DNA of 64,000 nucleotides. Source: Spongilla lacustris (Eukaryota > Porifera > Demospongiae > Spongillida > Spongillidae). The DNA lies in assembly GCA_949361645.1 (NCBI GenBank), contig OX442420.1:3827882-3891881 (forward strand), read 5' to 3'. Below, one piece after another: positions 37,607 to 48,118 of this stretch (the stretch's first letter is position 1; each line of letters starts with the position of its first letter). The notes under the pieces are model-generated. The model was not told the DNA's origin and did not search any database. It saw only the letters and a list, made by a program, of their open reading frames with translations. A program made the translations under genes and the position numbers.

Positions 37607-40600
37607 GGTAAACCGTTAATTATTAATAGTCGTTATTATGATTTTAATGATACTACACGAATTGTGAATATCTCAGTTTAGAAACAACACTTATGGTTTA
37701 ACATGGATTATCATAAACCATTCAATGGTAAATTAAATTTAATACACTCAGACATACCACCTATATGTAAATAGATTTACTAAGTAATAATGCTTTAATT
37801 ATTAATAGCCATTATTACGATTCTAATGATACTACATGTATGTTTAGAAACAACACTTATGGTTTAACATGGTTTATCATAAACCATTCAATGGTAAATT
37901 AAATCTAATACACTCAGGCATACCACCTATACGTAAATAGATTTACTAAGTAATAATGGTTTAATTATTAATAGTCGTTATTACGATTTTAGTGATACTA
38001 AATGCATTGTGAATATCTCAGTTTAGAAATAACACTTATGGTTTAACATGGTTTATCATAAACCATTCAATGGTAAATTAAATCTAATACACTCAGGCAT
38101 ACGATTCATATGTAAATAGATTTAATAACAAGTAATAGTTAAACTATTAATAGTCGTTATTATGATTTTAGTGACACTACATGCACTATGAATATCTCAG
38201 TTTAGAAATAACACTTATGGTTTAACATGGCTTATCATAAACCATTCAATGGTAAATTAAATGTAATACACTCAGACATACCATTTATATGTAAATAGAT
38301 TTACTTAGCAATAATGGTTTAATTACTAATAGTCGTTATTATGATACTACATGTATTGTGAATATCTCAGTTTAGAAACAACACTAATGGTTCAACATGG
38401 TATATCATAAACCATTCAATGGTATATTAAAACAAACACACTCAGACATACCACATATATGTAAATAGATTTACTAAGTAATAATAGTTTAATTATTAAT
38501 AGTCGTTGTTATGATTTTAATGATACTACATGTATTGTGAATATCTCAGTTTAGAAACAACACTTAGGGTTTAACATGGTTTATCATAAACCATTCAATG
38601 GTAAATTAAATTTAATACACTCAGACATACCATCTACATGTAAATAGATTTACTAAGTAGTAATGGTTTAATTATTATTAGTCGTTATTATGATTTTAGT
38701 GATACTAAATGCATTGTGAATATCTCAGTTTAAAAATAACACTTATGGTTTAACATGGTTTATCATAGACCATTCAATGGTAAATTAAATCTAATACACT
38801 CAAACATACCACATAAATAGATTTACTAAGTAGTAATGGTTTAATTATTAATAGTCGTTATTATGATTTTAATGATACTACATGTATTGTGAATATCTCA
38901 GTTTAGAAATAACACTTATGGTTTAACATGGTTTATCATAAACTATTCAATGGTAAATTAAATCTATTACACTAAGACATACCACGTATATGTAAATAGA
39001 TTTACAAAGTAGTAATGGTTTAATTATTAATAGTCGTTATTATGATTTTAATGATTCTACATGTATTGTGAATATCTCAGTTTAGAAACAACACATGGTT
39101 TAACATGGTTTATGATAAACCGTTCAATGGTAAATTAAATTTAATATACTCAGACATACTAACTATATGTAGATGGATTTACTAAGTAGAAATTGTTTTA
39201 TTATTATAAGTCGTTATTATGATTTCATTGACACTACATGTACTGTGAATATCTCAGTTTAGACATAACACCTATGGTTTAACATGGTTTATCATAGACC
39301 ATTCAATGGTAAATTAAATCTAATACACTCAAACATACCACATATATGTAAATAGATTTACAAAGTAGTAATGGTTTAATTATTAATAGTCATTATTATG
39401 ATTTTAATGATACTACATGTATTGTGAATATCTCAGCTTAGAAATAACACATGGTTTAACATGGTTTATCATAAACTATTCAATGGTAAATTAAACCTAT
39501 TACACTAAGACATACCACATATATGTAAATAGATTGACTAAGTAGTAATGGTTTAATTATTAATAGTCGTTATTATGATTTTAATGATTCTACATGTATT
39601 GTGAATATCTCAGTTTAGAAACAACACATGGTTTAACATGGTTAATGATAAACCGTTCAATGGTAAATTAAATTTAATATACTCAGACATACTAACTATA
39701 TGTAGATGGATTACTAAGTGGAAATTGTTTTATTATTATAAGTCGTTATTATGATTTCATTGACACTCCATGTATTGTGAATATCTCAGTTTAGACATAA
39801 CACTTATGGTTTAACATGGTTTATCATAAACCATTCAATGGTAAATTAAATCTAATACACTCAGGCATAGGATTCATATGTAAATAGATTTAATAACTAG
39901 TAATAGTTAAATTATTTATAGTCGTTATTGTGATTTTAGTAATTCTAAATGCACTGTGAATTTCTCAGTTTAGAAATAAGACTTATGGTTTAACATGGTT
40001 TATCATACACCATTCAATGGTAAATTAAATGTAATACACTCAGACATACCATTTATATGTAAATAGATTTACTAAGTAATAATGGTTTAATTATTAATAG
40101 TCGTTATTATGATTTTAATGATACTACATGTATTGTGAATATCTCAGTTTAGAAACAACACTAATGGTTTAACATGGTTTATCATAAACCATTCAATGGT
40201 AAATTAAATTTAATACACTCAGACATACCATCTTTATGTAAGTAGATTTGCTAAGTTGTAATGGTTTAATTATTATTAGTCGTTATTATGACTTTAGTGA
40301 TACTAAATGCATTGTGAATATCTCAGTTTAAAAATAACACTTATGGTTTAACATGGTTTATCATAAACCATTCAATGGTTAATTAAATCTAATACACTCA
40401 AACATACCACATATATGTAAATAGATTTACTAAGTAGTAACGGTTTAATTATTAATAGTCGTTATTATGATTTTAATGATACTACATGTATTGCGAATAT
40501 CTCAGTTTAGAAATAACACTTATGGTTTAACATAGTTTATTATAAACTATTCAATGGTAAATTAAATCTATTACACTAAGACATACCACATGTATATAAA

Positions 40601-43600
40601 TAGATTTACTAAGTAGTAATGGTTTAATTATTAATAGTCGTCATTATGATTTTAATGATTCTACATGTATTGTGAATATCTCAGTTTAGAAACAACACAT
40701 GGTTTAACATTGCTTATGATAAACCATTCAATGGTAAAATAAATTTAATATACTCAGACATACTAACTATATGTAGATAGATATACTAAGTAGAAATGGT
40801 TTAATTATTATAAGTCGTTATTATGATTTCAATGACACTACATGTATTGTGAATATCTCATTTTAGACATAACACTTATGGTTTAACATGGTTTATCATA
40901 AACCATTCAATGGTAAATTAAGTCTAATACACTCTGGCATACGATTCATATGTAAATAGATTTAATAACTAGTAATAGTTAAATTATTAATAGTCATTAT
41001 TATGATTTTAGTGATACTACATGCACTTTGAATATTTCAGTTTAGAAATAACACTTAAGGTTTAACATGGTTTATCATAAACCATTGAATGGTCAATTAA
41101 ATTTAATACACTCAGACATACCAATTATATGTAAATCGATTTACTAAGCAATAATGGCTTAATTATTAATAGTCGTTATTATGATTTTAATGATACTACA
41201 TGTATTGTGAATATCTCAGTTTAGATACTACACTAATGGTTCAACATGGTTTATCATAAACCATTCAATGCTATATTAAATCAAATACACTCAGACATAC
41301 CACATATATGTAGATAGATTTTCTAAGTAATAATGGTTTAATTATTAATAGTCGTTATTATGATTTTAATGATACTACATGTATTGTGAATATCTCAGTT
41401 TAGAAACAACACTAATGGTTTAACATGGTTTATCATAAACCATTCAATGGTAAATTAAATTTAATACACTCAGACATACCAGGTTTAACATGGTTAAACC
41501 TATCATAAACTATTCAATGGTAAATTCAATTTAAAACACTCAGACATACCACATATATGTAAATAGATTAACTAAGTAGTAATGGTTTAATTATTTATAG
41601 TCGTTATTACGATTTTAATGATAGTACATGTATTGTGAACATCTCAGTTTAGAAACAACACTTATGGTTTAACATGGTTTATCATAAACCATTCAATGGT
41701 AAATTAAATTTAATACATTCAGACATACAATCTATATGTAAATAGATTTACTAAGTAGTAATGGTTTAATTACTAATAGTCGTTATTATAATTTTAGTGA
41801 TACTAAATTCATTGTGAATATCTCAGTTCAGAAATAACACTTATGGTTTAACATGGTTTATCATAAACCATTCAATGGTAAATTAAATCTAATACACTCA
41901 TACGTACCACATATATGTGAATAGATTTACTAAGTAGTAATGGTTTAATTATTACTAGTCGTTATTACGATTTTAATGATACTACATGTATTGTGAATAT
42001 CTCAGTTTAGAAACAACACTTATGGTTAAACATGATAAACCATTCAATGGTAAATTAAATCCAATACACTCATACATACCACATGTATGTAAATAGACTT
42101 AGTAAGTAGTAATGGTTTAATTATTAATAGTCGCAATTATGATTTTAATGATACTACATGTATTGTGAATATCACAGTTTAGAAACAACACTTATGGTTT
42201 AACATGGTTTATCATAAACTATTCAATGGTACATTAAATCTATTACACTAAGACATACCATCTATATGTAAATAGATTTACTAGGTAATAATGGTTTAAT
42301 TATTAGTAGTCGTTATTATGATTTTAGTAATACTAAATGCATTGTGAATATCTCAGTTTAGACATAACACTTATGGTTTAACATGGTTTATCATAAACCA
42401 TTCAATGGTAAATTAAATCTAATACACTCAGGCATAGGATTCATATGTAAATAGATTTAATAACTAGTAATAGTTAAATTATTAATAGTCGTTATTGTGA
42501 TTTTAGTAATTCTAAATGCACTGTGATTTTAGTAATTCTAAATGCACTGTGAATTTCTCAGTTTAGAAATAACACTTATGGTTTAACATGGTTTATCATA
42601 CACCATTCAATGCTATATTAAATCAAATACACTCAGACATACCACATATATGTAGATAGATTTTCTAAGTAATAATGGTTTAATTATTAATAGTCGTTAT
42701 TATGATTTTAATGATACTACATGTATTGTGAATATCTCAGTTTAGAAACAACACTAATGGTTTAACATGGTTTATCATAAACCATTCAATGGTAAATTAA
42801 ATTTAATACACTCAGACATACCATCTATATGTAAGTAGATTTGCTAAGTTGTAATGGTTTAATTATTATTAGTCGTTATTATGACTTTAGTGATACTAAA
42901 TGCATTGTGAATATCTCAGTTTAAAAATAGCACTTATGGTTTAACATAGTTTATTATAAACTATTCAATGGTAAATTAAATCTATTACACTAAGACATAC
43001 CACATGTATATAAATAGATTTACTAAGTAGTAATGGTTTAATTATTAATAGTCGTCATTATGATTTTAATGATTCTACATGTATTGTGAATATCTCAGTT
43101 TAGAAACAACACATGGTTTAACATTGCTTATCATAAACCATTCAATGGTAAAATAAATTTAATATACTCAGACATACTAACTATATGTAGATAGATATAC
43201 TAAGTAGAAATGGTTTAATTATTATAAGTCGTTATTATGATTTCAATGACACTACATGTATTGTGAAAATTTCAATTTAGACATAACACTGATGGTTTAA
43301 CATGGTTTATCATAAACCATTCAATGGTAAATTAAATCTAATACACTCTGGCATACGATTCATATGTAAATAGATTTAATAACTAGTAATAGTTAAGTTA
43401 TTAATAGTCATTATTATGATTTTAGTGATACTACATGCACTTTGAATATCTCAGTTTAGAAATAACACTTAAGGTTTAACATGGTTTATCATAAACCATT
43501 GAATGGTCAATTAAATTTAATACACTCAGACATACCAATTATATGTAAATCGATTTACTAAGCAATAATGGCTTAATTATTAATAGTCGTTATTATGATT

Positions 43601-46296
43601 TTAATGATACTACATGTATTGTGAATATCTCAGTTTAGATACTACACTAATGGTTCAACATGGTTTATCATAAACCATTCAATGCTATATTAAATCAAAT
43701 ACACTCAGACATACCACATATATGTAGATAGATTTTCTAAGTAATAATGGTTTAATTATTAATAGTCGTTATTATGATTTTAATGATACTACATGTATTG
43801 TGAATATCTCAGTTTAGAAACAACACTAATGGTTTAACATGGTTTATCATAAACCATTCAATGGTAAATTAAATTTAATACACTCAGACATACCAGGTTT
43901 AACATGGTTAAACCTATCATAAACTATTCAATGGTAAATTCAATTTAAAACACTCAGACATACCACATATATGTAAATAGATTAACTAAGTAGTAATGGT
44001 TTAATTATTTATAGTCGTTATTACGATTTTAATGATAGTACATGTATTGTGAACATCTCAGTTTAGAAACAACACTTATGGTTTAACATGGTTTATCATA
44101 AACCATTCAATGGTAAATTAAATTTAATACATTCAGACATACAATCTATATGTAAATAGATTTACTAAGTAGTAATGGTTTAATTACTAATAGTCGTTAT
44201 TATAGTTTTAGTGATACTAAATGCATTGTGAATATCTCAGTTTAGAAATAACACTTATGGTTTAACATGGTTTATCATAAACCATTCAATGGTAAATTAA
44301 ATCTAATACACTCATACGTACCACATATATGTGAATAGATTTACTAAGTAGTAATGGTTTAATTATTAATAGTCGTTATTACGATTTTAATGATACTACA
44401 TGTATTGTGAATATCTCAGTTTAGAAACAACACTTATGGTTTAACATGTTTTATCATAAACCATTCAATGGTAAATTAAATCTAATACACTCATACATAC
44501 CACATGTATGTAAATAGACTTAGTAAGTAGTAATGGTTTAATTATTAATAGTCGTAATTATGATTTTAATGATACTACATGTATTGTGAATATCACAGTT
44601 TAGAAACAACACTTATGGTTTAACATGGTTTATCATAAACTATTCAATGGTACATTAAATCTATTACACTAAGACATACCATCTATATGTAAATAGATTT
44701 ACTAGGTAATAATGGTTTAATTATTAGTAGTCGTTATTATGATTTTAGTAATACTAAATGCATTGTGATTATCTCAGTTTAGAAATAACACTTATGGTTT
44801 AACATTGTTTATCATAAACTATTCAATGGTAAATTAAATTTAATACACTCAGACATACCACATATATGTGAGTAGATTTACTAAGTAGTAATGGTTTAAT
44901 TATTTATAGTCGTTATTATGATTTTAATGATACTACAGTTATTGTGAAATCTCAGTTTAGAAATAACACTTATGGTTAAACATGGTTTATCATAAACTAT
45001 TCAATGGTAAATTAAATCTATTACACTTAGACATACCACAAATATGTAAATAGATTTACTAGGTAGTAATGGTTTAATTATTAATAGTCGTTATTATGAT
45101 TTTAATGATTCTACACGTATTGTGAATATCTCAGTTTAGAAACAACACAGGGTTTAACGTGGTTTATCATCAACCATTCAATGGTAAATTAAATCTAATA
45201 CACTCAGACATACCACCTATATGTAAGTAGATTTACTAAGTAGTAATGGTTTAAATATTAATAGTCGTTATTATGATTTTAATGATACTACATGTATTGT
45301 GAATATCTCAGTTTATAAACAACACTTCTAGTTTAACATGGTTTATCATAAACCATTCAATGGTATATTAAATCTAATACTCTCAGACATACCATCTATA
45401 TGTAAAGAGATTTACTAAGTAGTGATGGTTTAATTATTAATAGTCGTTATTATGATTTTAGTGATACTAGATGCATTGTGAATATCTCAGTTTAGAAATA
45501 ACACTTATGGTTAACATGGTTGATCATAAATTGTTCAATGGTAAATTAAATTTAATATACTCCGACACACTAACTATATGTAGATAGATTTACTAAGTAG
45601 AAATGGTTTAATTATTATAAGTCGTTATTATGATTTCAATGACACTACATGTATTGTGAATATCTCAGTTTAGACATAACACTTATGGCTTAACATGGTT
45701 TATCATAAACCATTCAATGGTAAATTAAATCTAATACTCTCAGACATACCAACTATATGTAAATAGATTTACTAAGTAGTAATGGTTTATTTACTAATAG
45801 TCGTTATTATGATTTTAATGATACTACATGTATTGTGAATATCTCAGTTTAGAAACACTTAGGGTTTAACATGGTTTATCATAAACCATTCAATGGTTAA
45901 TTAAATTTAATACACTCAGACATACCACATATATGTAAATAGATTTACTAAGTAGTAATGGTTTAATTATTAATAGTCGTTATTATGATTTTAATGATAC
46001 TACATGTATTGTGAATATCTCAGTTTAGAAACAACACTTATGGTTTAACATGGTTTATCATAAACCATTCAATGGTAAATTAAATCTAATACACTCATAC
46101 ATACCACATATAAGTAAATAGATTTAGTAACTAGTAATGGTTTAATTATTAATAGTCGTTATTGTGATTTTAATGATACTACATGTGTTGTGAATATCTC
46201 AGTTTAGAAACAACACTTATGGTTTAACATGGTTTATCATAAACCATTCAATGGTAAATTAAATTTAATACACTCAGACATACCATCTATATGTAA
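37607..46296 (-). repeat. Satellite B, main array (minus orientation)
   Basis: About 49 monomers in reverse complement (TGGTTTAACATGGTTTATCA ... TAATAGTCGTTATTATGATT). The array contains nested higher-order repeats. A three-monomer unit with the rare AAATTGTTTTATTATTATAAG variant recurs at about 39189 and 39723. A block of about 1.8 kb at 40530-42345 is copied at 42944-44766, with anchors offset by 2414 bp (40531/42945, 40591/43005, 41481/43895), dropping in phase by 7 bp at the end. One truncated monomer (CATACCAGGTTTAACATGG at about 41475 and 43889) marks both copies. The region 42495-42551 contains a small tandem duplication (GTGATTTTAGTAATTCTAAA twice). No genes seen. Confidence 0.96.
40530..44766 (-). 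repeat. Higher-order repeat: 2.41-kb duplication within satellite B
   Basis: Two copies of a 13- to 14-monomer block share rare variants in the same order. These include CATAGTTTATTATAAACT, the truncated CATACCAGGTTTAACATGG monomer and the CATACGTACCACATATATG variant. The constant 2414-bp offset points to recent unequal exchange or segmental duplication. Confidence 0.85.
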
Positions 46297-46501
46297 AAAT
46301 GGCATAGTCCCTACTAGCAGTTTTTGCTCTACGGAGACTCCAATCCAGAAACGCAACTTTAGTTTGAAGTGCATTACAAGTTTCTATGTCGCACAAAGTT
46401 TTGATCTTTTCTCTCAGGTCTTGAACTTCCTGTACAAAATACTCAGTATGGTACATGTAATCCAAAGCAGGTAATAACGTACATGTACACCAAGTATACA
46501 T
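46274..46501 (-). CDS. Possible coding fragment (low confidence)
   Basis: An open minus-strand stretch whose middle (YFVQEVQDLREKIKTLCDI) is rich in charged and leucine residues, plausible as a short coiled coil. It starts downstream of the G run and ends inside satellite B, so its last codons are satellite-derived. TTTTGTACAG just before the GAAGTTCAAGAC codons resembles a splice acceptor, so it might be a downstream exon of the 205-codon ORF. It could equally be chance. Confidence 0.18.
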   Translation of the reverse strand: MYTWCTCTLLPALDYMYHTEYFVQEVQDLREKIKTLCDIETCNALQTKVAFLDWSLRRAKTASRDYAIFTYRWYV

Positions 46502-46536
46502 GTAGGGATGTTGCGAATGGAGATCTTAAAATCACT

Positions 46537-46561
46537 GGGGGGGGGGGGGGGGGGGGGGGGG
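46537..46561 (+). repeat. Poly-G tract, 25 nt
   Basis: Twenty-five consecutive G residues between CACT and AAACAGC. It could form a G-quadruplex, with the C-rich strand being the one read by the minus ORFs. Its length is prone to sequencing and assembly error. Confidence 0.95.
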
Positions 46562-46576
46562 AAACAGCGTGTACAA

Positions 46577-47194
46577 TTACACAATACACTGGACAATAAA
46601 ATCATCTGGCAGTTCTTCCTCAAGTGCTGGAAGTATATTATTTAGCTTATCCAATAAAAACTGAAGACAGCAGTCATCAGTTGATTGCAGTTGGCCACAT
46701 AACTCTTTCAAATACTGTACATCACAAAGATCGATGCTGTCTAGATCTGAATCATCGGCTTTATCGTCAATGTATTTAACCACATTCGGTGTTTTTTTAT
46801 TCCGTTCCTCTTTCCTACCAAACATCTTCTCCCACCGGCCTGCGGCCTCCGTACCTTTAAACACTTTCTCATCATGTACATATACTTCAAGCAACCGTAG
46901 CGTCATGTAGCGTACGTGACTAAGGGGTTTCTTTGCCACATAGGAGCACGCAAGTTGTCGAAAGGCACATGCTAATACCGGTAGGGCTGGTGAACGAGCT
47001 ACGTAGCTCTCTGCTACGCACGTCTCTCTCAGGCCTACTAGTACGCTGCCGCTTGTCCATTCAGATGGATTTATTTCGGCTCCCCTTTCTTCAGAGTGTC
47101 CCTTTGAATCGTCAGAAAGTGTGAATGTTTCCTTCTTTTGTCCAAACCAAAGGCAATCGTCTCTCTGGACAACTTCGGCACCCATTGCTATCAC
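46577..47194 (-). CDS. Hypothetical protein, 205 codons
   Basis: The longest non-repeat, non-transposon open frame in the window. The N-terminal half is mixed polar; the middle is basic (GRWEKMFGRKEERNKK, around residues 120-140); the C-terminal 70 residues are strongly acidic and leucine-rich (DDKADDSDLDSIDLCD, then a helical LLDKLNNILPALEEELPDD). No signal peptide, membrane segment or known domain is recognisable. The start at 47194 is simply the first ATG. It lies between inverted satellite arrays with no visible promoter, and the G run is just downstream. It could be an exon, a pseudogene piece or a mobile-element fragment. An overlapping plus-strand frame (47138-47482) is most likely a shadow. 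Confidence 0.3.
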   Translation of the reverse strand: MIAMGAEVVQRDDCLWFGQKKETFTLSDDSKGHSEERGAEINPSEWTSGSVLVGLRETCVAESYVARSPALPVLACAFRQLACSYVAKKPLSHVRYMTLRLLEVYVHDEKVFKGTEAAGRWEKMFGRKEERNKKTPNVVKYIDDKADDSDLDSIDLCDVQYLKELCGQLQSTDDCCLQFLLDKLNNILPALEEELPDDFIVQCIV

Positions 47195-47300
47195 TTATGG
47201 CAGCATCTAAATTTAGTAATAGGTCTATACATAGCAACCGTCAGCAATTACGCATGCGCATTGCAACGGCAGGAATATTTAGTAAAAGACATGTTCCTGT

Positions 47301-47368
47301 TAGTTGGGCGTAGCCCGACCTTCGCGTATTATTCCGCCAATACGCGAAGGTCGGGCTACGCCCAACTA
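47301..47368. mobile_element. 68-bp perfect-hairpin MITE-like insertion
   Basis: A stem of 29 bp (47302-47330 pairs exactly with 47339-47367, extending to T47301/A47368) encloses an 8-nt loop, ATTCCGCC. The arms begin AGTTGGGCGTAGCCCGACC. It is flanked by a direct repeat: TGTTCCTGT at 47292-47300 and again at 47369-47377 (10 bp if ATGTTCCTGT is counted at 47291-47300 and 47368-47377). A 9-10 bp duplication around long inverted ends resembles Mutator-like (MULE) insertions, whose superfamily makes 8-11 bp duplications. No coding capacity. The perfect arms suggest a young insertion or gene-converted arms. Confidence 0.85.
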
Positions 47369-47790
47369 TGTTCCTGTATACTTCCTCATACATGGACTGA
47401 TTATTGGACATGTAACACCAAGGACATATGCCTGCATGGTGAAATTTCCCTACTCGCAAAACTTATATGGTACGCGCGCTGATCATCTGCATACCATAAC
47501 GTATTTTGGCACCGGCCCTCCCCCCTCTTTCTTTTTACTATATATCCGACCTAGCCAACACTCCTGTTTGGTTACCCTTTTACAATGAAAAGAAATGTAA
47601 GATAGGCTCAAATTATCGTCATTATCCCTCCCTCTCTTTTAAAAACGAAAAATACCCCGCCACAAGTGCACTCACTCACTGCACTAGCTCGCAGGCGCTT
47701 TACTTATCGTTCTTTTATAAAGTTGGCTTGCCATCGGATTCGTCACAGCGGCCCCTTTCCCCTTCCCCTCTTACTTTGTTAGAACAACTT

Positions 47791-48118
47791 TTAATAATTA
47801 AACCATTACTAATTAGTAAATCTAGATCCATGTGGATTGTATGTCTGAGTGTATTGGATTTATTTTATCATTGAATGGTTTATGATACACCATGTTAAAC
47901 TATAAGTGTTATTTCTGCAATTGAGATATTCACAATACATATACTATCATTAAAATCATAATAACGACTTTCAATACTTAAACCATTACTAGCTAGTAAA
48001 TCTAGATCCATATGGATAGTATGTCAGAGTGTATGAGATTTAATCTGACGTCATCACGGTGTATGATAAACCATGTTAAACCATAAGTGTTATTTCTACA
48101 CTGAGATATTCACAATAC
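47791..48118 (+). repeat. Satellite B, two diverged edge monomers (plus orientation)
   Basis: Nearly two monomers of satellite B in plus orientation. Both share changes not seen in the main arrays (AGATCCATRTGGAT in place of ATTTACATATAGGTGG), and one has a TCTGACGTCATCACGG replacement. Greater divergence is usual at array edges, where exchange homogenises less. Ends CACAATAC at 48118 and fuses directly to satellite C. Confidence 0.92.

Larger units (their letters stand above)
46297..47790. other. Non-satellite segment between opposed satellite B arrays
   Basis: About 1.5 kb that separates minus satellite B (to 46296) from two plus-oriented, diverged monomers (from 47791). It contains a 25-nt G run, a 205-codon minus-strand ORF, a second minus-strand open stretch (about 46300-46500) and a 68-bp hairpin insertion. 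The right part (47500-47790) is pyrimidine-rich on the plus strand (CCCTCCCTCTC, CCCCTTTCCCCTTCCCC) with no recognisable feature. It may be a piece of ordinary genomic or gene DNA caught between inverted arrays. Confidence 0.5.

Noticed and set aside
47138..47588. Plus-strand ORFs of 94-122 codons near the hairpin
   Set aside because: They run through both arms of the hairpin insertion (giving inverted peptide phrases) and pyrimidine-rich sequence; most likely chance or shadow frames.
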